A stretch of DNA of 64,000 nucleotides from a virus. A program made the position numbers and the translations under genes. The stretch is from IMG/VR virus record IMGVR_UViG_3300047547_000167, positions 28,928 to 92,927 of that record, one strand, 5' to 3'. Shown one piece after another: positions 55,956 through 64,000 of the stretch. The first letter of the stretch is position 1, and each line of letters starts with the position of its first letter. The notes below the pieces were generated by a model. It was not told the origin of the DNA. It saw only the letters and a program-made list of their open reading frames with translations, and did no database searches.

Positions 55956-57317
55956 TTACCAAAGCTCCTTGTAGCCCAGGTTCAAGCTGGCGTTGGTGGC
56001 GCTCGTCGTCAGACGGGTTACCAGCACCGACCACACCTCCGGCTGGCCGTTCGCGGCCGTCATGATGCCCTCGTCGTTCTTCTCGAAATACTGGTCCAGG
56101 TCGAAAGCCTTGGCGCCCGCGCCAAAGTAGATCGTCTTGAACCGCTGCGCAGCCGAGGCATCGACCGCGCCGGTGTAGTTGACCTCGCAGGCCGAAGCCA
56201 GCGCATCCCACGTGCCGCCCGTGACCACGGTGTTCTGCCACAGCGTCACGGCCACCGGCTGGTCGCACCAGGCGTTGAGTGTCTCGGGGTACACCACCAC
56301 GCTGTTGTGCTTGCCGTTGTAGGTGGCCAGCGTGCGAATGCTGAAGGCGACGGTATCGGCGGTCACGCCGGTCAGTGAGCGATCCACGTCGGCAAAGCGC
56401 CAGAAGGCGTAATCCGCGAAGTCGCCCTCGGTGTAGACCGCAGCGCAAACGGAGCGAAGCTCGCTCGAAGAACCCGTGGCGCCGGTGTTGACGTTCTCCA
56501 GCGCGACCGGCAGCGTCCCTGTTCGCATGTACGGCAGGGGGTTTGCCCCCGCGTTCTGGAAGGTGTGGCACGTCACGCGGGAGCCGTCGGGGGCGAAGAC
56601 GCCAAAGCGCACTCGGCCCGCGCCAAGCCACTGGTAGTCGATCCAGTAGACGTTGATCCCCGTCAGGTTCACGGCGTAGCCACTCAGGCCAGTACCGTCG
56701 AGCCGGTCGCCGCTCCACGCGGTGCTGGGGACGCGAGTCTCCACCACCGAACCGCTGGTGCTGTTGCGGATCACGGCATTCAGGGTGGTGCCCTGCAGCT
56801 CGAAGAACACGCCGTCGTTGTCATCGAAGCCGCCCCAGCGGCGCGTGTTGTTCGCCTTGCCCACATCGCCCAGGGCAATGGTCATCTTGAACAGGTTGCT
56901 GGAGCCCGGCAGGTAGTAGTGGTACCGGTTGGTGACCAGCAGCGCGCGGCTACCGGCCACCGAAGTGGTGGACAGCACCTGGCTCGATTCGGCGGGGGTG
57001 TAACTCGATGCGCCACCGTTTGCCGTGACCGTCGAGAACAGCGCGTCGTAGGTGTCCAGCGACCCCTCGTAGACGCCCAGCGCGCGGGCGGCGCTGACCT
57101 TCAGCGAGCCGAAGCCGGACAGCGTGGGCTGCCCCTCCGCAAACCGCACCGAGGCCGAGCCCTGAACGTCCACGGCAATCATGTTGCCAGGCGCATCCGG
57201 GTCAGCCAGGTGCATAACCTGGGCCTGCACGGTGTCGGCGCCAACAGAATGCTGCTGCGAGTAGAGCTTCTTGCCCGTGCTGTCAGGGGGTACCTGAACG
57301 AATGAATCCGTGCCCAT
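55956..57317 (-). CDS. surface/appendage protein, beta-rich
   Basis: A 453-residue protein. NNTRRWGGFDDNDGVFFELQGTTLNAVIRNSTSGSVVETRVP near 160-201 and VYWIDYQWLGAGRVRFGVFAPDGSRVTCHTFQN look like a carbohydrate-binding or jelly-roll module seen in phage head fibres. QQHSVGADTVQAQVMHLADPDAPGNMIAVDVQGSASVRFAEGQPTLSGFGSLKVS is an N-terminal beta domain. The end (SLNLGYKELW) lacks the shared tail of its neighbours. Probably a capsid or tail decoration. Confidence 0.65.
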   Translation of the reverse strand: MGTDSFVQVPPDSTGKKLYSQQHSVGADTVQAQVMHLADPDAPGNMIAVDVQGSASVRFAEGQPTLSGFGSLKVSAARALGVYEGSLDTYDALFSTVTANGGASSYTPAESSQVLSTTSVAGSRALLVTNRYHYYLPGSSNLFKMTIALGDVGKANNTRRWGGFDDNDGVFFELQGTTLNAVIRNSTSGSVVETRVPSTAWSGDRLDGTGLSGYAVNLTGINVYWIDYQWLGAGRVRFGVFAPDGSRVTCHTFQNAGANPLPYMRTGTLPVALENVNTGATGSSSELRSVCAAVYTEGDFADYAFWRFADVDRSLTGVTADTVAFSIRTLATYNGKHNSVVVYPETLNAWCDQPVAVTLWQNTVVTGGTWDALASACEVNYTGAVDASAAQRFKTIYFGAGAKAFDLDQYFEKNDEGIMTAANGQPEVWSVLVTRLTTSATNASLNLGYKELW

Positions 57318-57330
57318 CGGTTACTCCAAT

Positions 57331-58923
57331 TTAAGCGGCTGTGTAGGACGGGTCTGCCGTCGGACTGATGGCCACACCCATGTTGGCTGGGCCCAACGTG
57401 AAAGCCGTGTTCTCGGGCTCGATGAAGCCGGGACGGTTCCAGGTCAGGCGCAGCGGGATCGGTGTGTTCGGTGGGTGGCCGCCGTTATTGTAAGTTGAGT
57501 AAGCAACCACAATGTCCTGCGACGCCGCGATGGTGATGTCCTTCTGGTCGGTGCCAGCTTCGTTCTTCAGGTACACGGGTGTCGCGGTGCCGAAGGTGTC
57601 CTCGTGGATGAGCGAGAACGTGCCGCCGACGGCCAGGGAAGGCGCCGTGGGGGTCAGCGTATAGATGGCGGGCCAGGCGCGGTTGTTGCCGCCAGAATCG
57701 ACCAGCGTCAGGTTGTTACGCTGGCTGGCCTTGTAGTCCAGCAGGTACGCCTTGACGGTGAAAGCGTCACCCGAGAACACGGTGAGCGGCCACTGCTTGT
57801 CGCCGCGCTTGGTGGCGCCGGTGCCGTCGCTGTTGACGTTGGTCGGCTGGCGCCACAGGTAGTTGATCTTCTGGTGGACGGCTTCGTTGGTCTGCAGGTC
57901 GCCATCAACATACCCGGCGAAGTTGTAGTTGCTGCCATCGACGTTGCCGGAGTAGATGCCGTCCACGTCCAGGTTGTAGGTGATGTTGGCAAAGATGCCG
58001 CCAGCAGCGATGGTCGCATCCGCGACGATCAACTTTGGGTCGATGGCGTTGGCGGCTGAAATTGGGATAATTTCAGCGTAGTTCAACGCGTGCTGTTCCA
58101 TGATGATGGTCTTGCCTTCGATGGCAAGGCGCGTGTACCAGGTGCCGCGCTTATCAATCGGGGTGCCGCTGTTGTAGTCGTACAACAGCACCAACTGGTT
58201 GGCGTAGCCAGTCATCACGAAGTCGTTGGGGGCGGTCAGCTCGGCATCGCCGCCATACCAGTAGGTGATCTGGTCGGTGGGGGCGTGCGCGTTGCTGGTG
58301 GAGCGCAGCAGAGCGTAAATCTTGGTCGCGGCAGCGGTCTTGCTGGGGCGAATTTCCAGAGCGGTATCGCGCACCGCGTTGGTGGTGCTGATATCGTGCG
58401 GCTCCCACCCGTTGATCGAGGCAATCGACTTGGCGCGAGGTTCGATAGACGTGAAGGCGGGGTCGTACTTGTCCAGGTCGCTGGTGTCCCACAAATCGAC
58501 CATCTTGGATGCCAGGATGATACCCTGCACGCCGTCAATGAACGACAGGCCGCCAGCCGCCAGGAACTGGTAGGTTTTCTTGATGGCCACGATGTTGATG
58601 TCGGCCCCGGCGGTTTCTGTTGCGCCAGTGCCGCTGACGATGGTGGCCGTGATGCTGGTCGCGCTCACAGCGGACACCGTTGCGGTCAGGCCCTCGTTGG
58701 AGGCGTTGCCGGTGTTGCTGAGCTTGATCACGTCACCGATGGCAATCGCCCGGTTCACCACGCCAGCGGTCTCGCTGGAGCCGGTGAAGTTCGCAGCTGT
58801 GGTGGTGATCGTCAGGGTCGCGCCAGACTTTGCAATCGCAATGTCAGTGCCGCTTTTGTCGGCAATGTGAAACTTCAGGTTTGTGCCAAGCGTCAGCCCA
58901 GCTTTGGTAGTGATTTTTGCCAT
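57331..58923 (-). CDS. surface/appendage protein with shared C-terminal tail
   Basis: A 530-residue protein. The N-terminal 110 residues are repetitive beta (KAGLTLGTNLKFHIADKSGTDIAIAKSGATLTIT, then TATVSAVSATSITATIVSGTG). A middle part has MVDLWDTSDLDKYDPAFTSIEPRAKSIASINGWEPHD. The C-terminus is again beta and ends ISPTADPSYTAA, closely like the end of the next gene (APDPSYSAT). The shared end suggests a common binding site in the virion. No enzyme motif visible. Confidence 0.65.
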   Translation of the reverse strand: MAKITTKAGLTLGTNLKFHIADKSGTDIAIAKSGATLTITTTAANFTGSSETAGVVNRAIAIGDVIKLSNTGNASNEGLTATVSAVSATSITATIVSGTGATETAGADINIVAIKKTYQFLAAGGLSFIDGVQGIILASKMVDLWDTSDLDKYDPAFTSIEPRAKSIASINGWEPHDISTTNAVRDTALEIRPSKTAAATKIYALLRSTSNAHAPTDQITYWYGGDAELTAPNDFVMTGYANQLVLLYDYNSGTPIDKRGTWYTRLAIEGKTIIMEQHALNYAEIIPISAANAIDPKLIVADATIAAGGIFANITYNLDVDGIYSGNVDGSNYNFAGYVDGDLQTNEAVHQKINYLWRQPTNVNSDGTGATKRGDKQWPLTVFSGDAFTVKAYLLDYKASQRNNLTLVDSGGNNRAWPAIYTLTPTAPSLAVGGTFSLIHEDTFGTATPVYLKNEAGTDQKDITIAASQDIVVAYSTYNNGGHPPNTPIPLRLTWNRPGFIEPENTAFTLGPANMGVAISPTADPSYTAA

Positions 58924-58935
58924 TGTGGGCTCCTA

Positions 58936-60471
58936 TCAGGTTGCAGAATACGAAGGGTCCGGCGCCGATGTGACCGGCAGCTCTTGGTTGGTGGCGTTCA
59001 ATGTGACGGTGATGTCCTCGAACACGGTCCCGGGCAGCGTGAACTGTACCGTCACGGGCTTGTCGTCGGGCGTGTAGCTGAAAATGTAAGTGCCGGTGGT
59101 GACGTTGCCATCGACGGCCAAGGTCTTGCTGCCACGGCGCACGCGCACCTCGGTGCCGACCGGCAGGCCGGTGAACGTCTTGGTGGCGGAGCTGACAACG
59201 ACAACCGTGGCGCCAGCCGTGCGATAGGTTGGCGTGCTGCCGCCGCTGATGTTGATCGTGACGGTGCCGCTGGCGATGTTGACGAAAACCGCCTCGTTGC
59301 CCGTGCTGCCATTGGTGCCCGCGTAGCCGGTGAAGCCGACGTTGGTTAGCGTCAGGCTGGTCGCCGTCCCGGTGATCTCAATGGCGTGGCCAGTGCCATC
59401 GCTCACGAACTGGGTGTTTGTCACGAGCGCACACTGCGCCGGCGTGCCGGTGACGGCGGTGGAGCCGGATGGACGGTCAAACGTGCAGCCGTCATAGGAC
59501 GCGCCGCCCAGCGTGACGATCCCGCAGCGGCGGAACGTGGTGTCGATCAGGGAGCTGCTGCTCTGGAACGCGAAGGTGTCCATGCCGGTGAACGAGCAGG
59601 CGTCGATGGTGACGGCGGCGTTGTCCACCACTTGCAGGCGGCCCTTGGCAACGGAGCCCAGGGCGAGAAACGAAATACCGGTCCAGTCCACGCGGCTGGA
59701 GGCGTTGCGAATTTCAATCCGGTTGAAGTTGGCGCTGACCTTGGTGGTGTTGTCGATCAGGATTTGCGTGTTGCTGTCCCGGAAGTCCACCGCGCTGGTG
59801 TAGCCCAGCACCATCAAGCCCTTGAACAGATACCCGCCTGGCACCGCTTCGATGAGGCCCCAGCGGTTGCTGACGTTGTCGTTCTGCGCAGCGTAACCCG
59901 CGAAGGTGGCATAACCGTTGGCCAGGTCGCCACCGTTGAACCGCGACTCGCAGCGCCCATACCGCAGGGCCCCGGCTGCAAACGGGTTGCCCTTGGTCAC
60001 CGGGTTGCTGTTGTTGGCCGCCCACCCGAAGGTCAGCAGCGTAGCGGTAGGCGAACCAACGGTGTAGTCGGCGGTAAGGCTCGGGTCCACCGCCAGGTTC
60101 TGCCAGAGCTTGCCGGTGTGCACGTCCGAGCCGCCCAGGTTCCACGCCTTGAAGGCCGTGGTTCCAGAGCCGACGATCAGCCGGATGCCGCCGTTTGCGC
60201 CGGTGGCCAGGGCGTTCTGGCAGCTGAAATACTGCCACGCCAGAAACGCACCGTCGGTCGGAATGGTCACCCCAGCACCAGCGGTGTAGACCAATCCACC
60301 CAGGCCGGTGGCGTTATAGGTCTTCGAGATGCAGCTCGTGCCGTTGATGAAGTAATCGGTCTCCAGCGCGGGAGTCTGGCCAGCAGTCCAGGTGCCCGGC
60401 TCCGTCCACCCTGTCGTGGCTTGCGCCGTGGACAGGGTGGACAGGTCGGTCGTGTAGCTGGCAGCGGCCAT
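58936..60471 (-). CDS. surface/appendage protein, beta-helix-like
   Basis: A 511-residue protein. The middle (GRLQVVDNAAVTIDACSFTGMDTFAFQSSSSLIDTTFRRCGIVTLGGASYDGCTFDRPSG, about 280-340) has the repetitive Asn/Thr/Val turns of right-handed beta-helix proteins such as pectate-lyase-like spikes. A small Ig-like domain follows (FTGLPVGTEVRVRRGSKTLAVDGNVTTGTYIFSYTPDDKPVTVQF) and the tail APDPSYSAT. It starts in a TAATG overlap with the upstream large gene. Confidence 0.68.
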   Translation of the reverse strand: MAAASYTTDLSTLSTAQATTGWTEPGTWTAGQTPALETDYFINGTSCISKTYNATGLGGLVYTAGAGVTIPTDGAFLAWQYFSCQNALATGANGGIRLIVGSGTTAFKAWNLGGSDVHTGKLWQNLAVDPSLTADYTVGSPTATLLTFGWAANNSNPVTKGNPFAAGALRYGRCESRFNGGDLANGYATFAGYAAQNDNVSNRWGLIEAVPGGYLFKGLMVLGYTSAVDFRDSNTQILIDNTTKVSANFNRIEIRNASSRVDWTGISFLALGSVAKGRLQVVDNAAVTIDACSFTGMDTFAFQSSSSLIDTTFRRCGIVTLGGASYDGCTFDRPSGSTAVTGTPAQCALVTNTQFVSDGTGHAIEITGTATSLTLTNVGFTGYAGTNGSTGNEAVFVNIASGTVTINISGGSTPTYRTAGATVVVVSSATKTFTGLPVGTEVRVRRGSKTLAVDGNVTTGTYIFSYTPDDKPVTVQFTLPGTVFEDITVTLNATNQELPVTSAPDPSYSAT

Positions 60472-63400
60472 TAAGCAGTCACCTCGGCGGCACGCTCAGG
60501 TGTGATCAGTCCGACCTGAGCGAAGTAAGCCACCGAGTCGATGGTGAGCTGCTCCTGCAGGTTGATGTACCGGAGCACGTCAATCCGGGCCATGATGTCC
60601 TTCACCACCTGGTCAGTGCTGGCGCGGATCGCAGCCAGCTCCGCCACGGTGAAGCGGGCCAGGAAAGCCACCCGCGTGGGCAGGCTGCTCTTGAACTGGT
60701 CCAGCCCGTAGTCCCACACGTTGAAGTTGAGGTCTGGCACCTGCCCCGACATTTGAGCGATGGAGTAGCCCTCCGGCCACTCAATGTCGGTGGGGTCGTC
60801 CGTGGTGACGCCGATCAGCTGGTTGCCGTTGCGCGTGATCACGTACCACTGCTTGTTAGGGTCGTAGGCGTCGAACATCTGATTGGAGAGGCGCGCGTCA
60901 ATCGCGGCGAAGTCATCCAGCAGGCGCGCCTGCACGGCGGCAGCAATGTCGGCGGTGGCCCCGGTCTCGGGCACGACCTCGGCGGCCACAGACTCCTGCT
61001 GATTGACCGGAATCAGGATGTGCTGCGCGTATGGCACCGCCAGGGTTTCGGTGTGATACCCAGCCTTGGTGACGGTGACCACGCAGTCACTCGCATCCCG
61101 AGCCGGGTAGCTGATCGTGGCCGAAGCGGTGACGCTGGAGCCGGTGAACACGGTGACGCCGTCCAGCGCCACGGTGATGTGGCTGCCAAACTGGAGGCCG
61201 GTCAGGGCGAGGGACGCCAGGGGCACGTCGATGGGGTACAGCGCGGCATTCTGCGCCTGCAGCGTCGTGACGCCATCGACACGCACGCTGGTGATCTGGT
61301 TGCTGTAGTTGCTGGCCGTGCAGACCACGCGAATGCTCAGCCGGAAACCAGCGGGGGAGATTTGCTCGGCGGCCAGGCGCGCGTTCGTCATCTCCTGGTA
61401 CGCGCCACTGAAGCCAGTCCCACGGTCAATGTCGTACTCGATCCGGTGGTGCGCGGTGTTGTTGCCCGTCACGGCGAAGGACGTCAGGCCGGTCCACCCC
61501 AGGATGGGCGCCGGGCTTGTCCAGACCGCCGCGTCACCAATCGACATGACGATGCCACCAGCCCCGGTGAATTGCGGGTTGCCGGACTGCAGGGTGTACA
61601 CACCGTCGCTGGTCAGCGGCTCAGTCATGGCGACGACCAGGCGTGCCGTGGTGTCGCCGGTGAAGGCGTCCCAGAAAGGGGTGCCATAGGTGCCGGCGTA
61701 GCTGGTGGGCACGGCGCCGCCATTGTGCCGGTTGCCACGGCTGATGGCCCGGCACTGCGTGGGGGCCTGCGTTTTGCTGGCGTCGGTGGTGTAGCAGTTT
61801 TCCTGCCGGTGGCCGGTGGACGAGCTGTTGGGCAGCACAAGCCCGGAGCGCAGGGCCGTGACCCAGCATCGGCGCAGCCACGTGTCCACGTTGTTGCCGC
61901 CGTCGCTCATGATCTGGCCCATCACGTTGACGGTGCCAGCGTTGTAGGGGGCGGACTCCGACCCAACATGACCCGCGATCAGTTTGCGGGTTGTGCTGGC
62001 GAATACGAGGCCGTTGTATGGATGCACGTTGGCCACACCGGGCCAATTGCGGGTGTCCAGCACCTCGCAGTCTGCGGCACCCAGCACCTCGACCGCGTGG
62101 GAGGCCGCCGTGGTGAGCGTGGTGCCCTTGACGTTGTCGGCGTAGGTGTGGCGCTTGACGCGGACCTTGCCGCCGTTGTTCACCAGCACGCGCTTGCCGA
62201 CGGTCTCCGCCTCCATGACCGTCACGTCTTCGCAGGCATTGAAGAACGCGGACCCAGCGACGGCAGTGCAATCGCTGGCGAACGTCGCGCGCAGCTTACC
62301 GAATGTCCACGCGCCAGCCAGGTTGCCGAAATAGGCGGAGTAGTGGCTGGGGCCGGTGCAATCAGCGCGAACACCGCTCATGCGCCCCACGATGCCGCCA
62401 GCCGCGCATTGCGTGATGCTGATTGGGCTGACTGCGGCAAACGTGTTCTTGGTGGACAGGCCCACATGCAAGCCGTCGATTTCAGGGCGCGTCGCGCAGC
62501 GGCTCATGGCGAACTGGTCGCACGTGTGCATGTCGTTGATGATCACGCTGTGCGCCTGGGCCAGCGTCCAGTACCAGGCGCCAGTGCTGCCGCCGTGGCG
62601 GATATTGCCACCCGAGGCAAACGAGGTCTTGAAGCGATTGGACAGCGTGTCGCTGGGCTCGCTGTTCTGCGCCCTGTTGCCGCCGCAGCTCTGCAGCACG
62701 AGGTTGGGCACACGCACCGCGCAGCCGGCCACAGGCAGGTCGCCCGCATTCTGGTTGTCCAGGCCGCGCCCCAGCGTCACGACGCCGGAGGCGCTGATGT
62801 GCACGTACCGGCTGCGGCTGTCGTCGGAAATGTGGGTGCTTTTGAACTTATTGCCCACGTTTGGCCAGAAGTCGTACACACCAGAGCCGGGAGAGGTTTC
62901 GACCTCAATGCCGGGGTAGTGAGTGGCGCCGTCCGATGTGAAGTGCGGCAGATGGATGGTTTGACCACGCGCCCCGCTGGTGACGCCGACGGCAAACCAG
63001 ATGGTCGCGCCGTTGTTGATGTTGAGCAGCCCCCGGCGGCCCATGACGATGGACTTGCCCTCGGAGCCAACAACGACCATCCAGCCAGTCTCGTCGGGGC
63101 CCGTGGCGGTCGCCGCGATGCCACCCAGCGCGCCAGCAGCGAAACCGCCGCCTCGCACCTTGAGCCAGCCGGTGGCGGGCATGTTGCCGGTGTGCACGTC
63201 GCCACCGGTCCGGCTTGCCATCACGCACAGCAGCTCGGCGCTTACCGCGCCCTGCGTGATGATTGCGCCAGCATCGGGCACACGCCCGGAGCCGGCAGAA
63301 AATGGGATCAAGCGCACAGCGCTGGAATCGATAAACAGCTCGCCACCAAGGGTGCCGGAGCCGGTGACGTGCCCCAGAGGGCCGCCTGTTGCTGACTGGT

Positions 63401-63524
63401 TCGGACCGTGACGGCTGTCGCAATCAATCGTGAGCTTGCCACCGTTGATGCTGTAGCTGTCCGCTCCAGACTTGCCCGAGAGTTCGGTGATGCGCTGGGC
63501 GCTGGTGATAGTGAAATTACCCAT
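60471..63524 (-). CDS. large beta-helix surface/spike protein
   Basis: A 1017-residue protein. The N-terminal two thirds are a long repetitive region rich in Gly, Asn, Ser and Thr (GGKVRVKRHTYADNVKGTTLTTAASHAVEVLGAADCEVLDTRNWPGV and similar), suggesting a beta-solenoid. Two beta-sandwich domains follow (about 640-840). The last 170 residues are helical (LLDDFAAIDARLSNQMFDAYDPNKQWYV, then FTVAELAAIRASTDQVVKDIMARIDVL), an end typical of virion-anchored proteins. Many Cys for a phage fibre. Receptor binding or capsule recognition is possible. Confidence 0.7.
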   Translation of the reverse strand: MGNFTITSAQRITELSGKSGADSYSINGGKLTIDCDSRHGPNQSATGGPLGHVTGSGTLGGELFIDSSAVRLIPFSAGSGRVPDAGAIITQGAVSAELLCVMASRTGGDVHTGNMPATGWLKVRGGGFAAGALGGIAATATGPDETGWMVVVGSEGKSIVMGRRGLLNINNGATIWFAVGVTSGARGQTIHLPHFTSDGATHYPGIEVETSPGSGVYDFWPNVGNKFKSTHISDDSRSRYVHISASGVVTLGRGLDNQNAGDLPVAGCAVRVPNLVLQSCGGNRAQNSEPSDTLSNRFKTSFASGGNIRHGGSTGAWYWTLAQAHSVIINDMHTCDQFAMSRCATRPEIDGLHVGLSTKNTFAAVSPISITQCAAGGIVGRMSGVRADCTGPSHYSAYFGNLAGAWTFGKLRATFASDCTAVAGSAFFNACEDVTVMEAETVGKRVLVNNGGKVRVKRHTYADNVKGTTLTTAASHAVEVLGAADCEVLDTRNWPGVANVHPYNGLVFASTTRKLIAGHVGSESAPYNAGTVNVMGQIMSDGGNNVDTWLRRCWVTALRSGLVLPNSSSTGHRQENCYTTDASKTQAPTQCRAISRGNRHNGGAVPTSYAGTYGTPFWDAFTGDTTARLVVAMTEPLTSDGVYTLQSGNPQFTGAGGIVMSIGDAAVWTSPAPILGWTGLTSFAVTGNNTAHHRIEYDIDRGTGFSGAYQEMTNARLAAEQISPAGFRLSIRVVCTASNYSNQITSVRVDGVTTLQAQNAALYPIDVPLASLALTGLQFGSHITVALDGVTVFTGSSVTASATISYPARDASDCVVTVTKAGYHTETLAVPYAQHILIPVNQQESVAAEVVPETGATADIAAAVQARLLDDFAAIDARLSNQMFDAYDPNKQWYVITRNGNQLIGVTTDDPTDIEWPEGYSIAQMSGQVPDLNFNVWDYGLDQFKSSLPTRVAFLARFTVAELAAIRASTDQVVKDIMARIDVLRYINLQEQLTIDSVAYFAQVGLITPERAAEVTA

Positions 63525-63706
63525 TATTCAGCCCATTTATTGAGGGGGCACCGAGTCTGCGGCAGCCAGGTCTTTGTCAGTATCGGGCAGGAGCAATCCC
63601 ACAGTTTACATCCCTCCACCCCCAGCTTCAGCGGGATGCGCTGATCGCAAGACTTGCACGTGGCCAGTCGTTGCAGCCGGACGGCGGAGATGCGAACCGG
63701 GTTCAT
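63524..63706 (-). CDS. small Cys-rich zinc-binding protein
   Basis: A 60-residue protein with six Cys in a pattern CKSC...GCKLWDCSCP...TRCPLNKW (about 17-55). It resembles the small zinc-ribbon proteins often encoded between phage structural genes, which end in CPL-x-KW. The start ATG at 63706 and the stop in a TAATG overlap with the large spike gene indicate co-translation. Function unknown. Confidence 0.68.
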   Translation of the reverse strand: MNPVRISAVRLQRLATCKSCDQRIPLKLGVEGCKLWDCSCPILTKTWLPQTRCPLNKWAE

Positions 63707-63723
63707 GCCCCTGCCATTATGGC

Positions 63724-64000
63724 TTAGTTGCCCTGGCCGTTACCGCCAGCCAGGCCGAACAAGCGGCCGCGCAAGGCAGTGCGGAAGGACTGGCCGTGCA
63801 CCACGCAGTTCACGTTCTTGATCATGTCCACGGTGATGAACGTGTCGTGGGCGGTGGCGTTGGATGCCTCCAGAGCGGCAACAGCAGCAGCAGCGCCAGC
63901 GGCCACGGTGCTGGCGTTGTTGGCGGTTGCCTGGGCAGCAGCAGCGGCAGCAGCAGCGGCAGCAGCGTCGGCTGCAGCAGCGTCGGCTGCAGCCGACGCT
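63724..64000 (-). CDS. Ala-rich protein, 5' part beyond the window
   Basis: An open frame running to the window edge; only the C-terminal 91 codons are visible. The upstream part is a low-complexity helix of Ala with regular Asp (AAADAAAADAAAA), then AAAVAALEASNATAHDTFITVDMIKNVNCVVHGQSFRTALRGRLFGLAGGNGQGN. The regular pattern suggests a coiled-coil stalk, as in a tail or head fibre, ending in a small globular piece. The real start is outside this window. Confidence 0.6.
   Translation of the reverse strand, partial: ASAAADAAAADAAAAAAAAAAAQATANNASTVAAGAAAAVAALEASNATAHDTFITVDMIKNVNCVVHGQSFRTALRGRLFGLAGGNGQGN

Noticed and set aside
62768-62782. Another TCGTGAC-GC match on the - strand
   Set aside because: It lies within the spike coding sequence and the hexamer is TGGGGC, which does not fit.
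60753-63395. An 880-codon + strand ORF opposite the large spike gene
   Set aside because: His/Arg/Val/Gly-rich antisense frame with no motif; the - strand gene is coupled to its neighbours.

Overview
The window reads as one temperate, contractile-tailed (myovirus-type) phage genome from a high-G+C proteobacterial host. A Burkholderiales host, perhaps Comamonadaceae, is my guess from base composition and protein style; no rRNA or host housekeeping gene is present to prove it. An integrase and a 46-bp tRNA-Lys(CUU) 3' half (attP) sit in the middle of the window with phage genes on both sides. This fits an unintegrated, circular or virion-derived assembly better than a prophage with host flanks. 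Terminase, portal and a CI-type repressor are not visible and probably lie beyond the window edges.

Layout. 1-2000 (+): small early genes and thymidylate synthase. 2063-9070 (-): DNA metabolism (primase-helicase, VRR-NUC nuclease, HNH protein, SSB, SF2 helicase, deoxyribosyltransferase-like protein, small HTH regulator). 9235-15726 (+): recombination and nucleoid genes (HNH nuclease, RecE-like exonuclease, SMC/RecF-like ATPase, a conserved protein that may be the annealing partner, AlpA-like HTH, HU-like protein, zinc-finger nuclease) and small orphans. 15804-17481: attP, tyrosine integrase, DksA/TraR-like zinc protein. 17459-64000 (-, two genes inverted): late genes, read right to left as surface or spike-like proteins, MuF head protein, SNF2-helicase giant protein, protease, scaffold, major capsid, neck, sheath, tube, tail chaperones, tape measure, baseplate, fibres, holins, GH19 endolysin, Rz/Rz1.

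The most unusual signal is a dispersed 15-bp element, TCGTGAY-GC-nAnnnT, ahead of at least ten late transcription units. In seven cases exactly 6 nt separate the hexamer from a start codon that lacks a Shine-Dalgarno sequence. I interpret it as a phage-specific promoter set, many members giving leaderless mRNAs. Two copies lie directly downstream of intrinsic terminators, and one pair is divergent and serves a strand-inverted structural gene.

Other highlights are a gene-free 54.6-55.1 kb segment that looks like one or two structured, terminator-ended RNAs, a fibre cassette bounded by perfect 26-bp direct repeats, an unusual +1 (or -2) frameshift architecture in the tail chaperones, a lone AraC-type DNA-binding protein and an SNF2-helicase fusion inside the head module, and a capsid-like segment embedded in the prohead protease.
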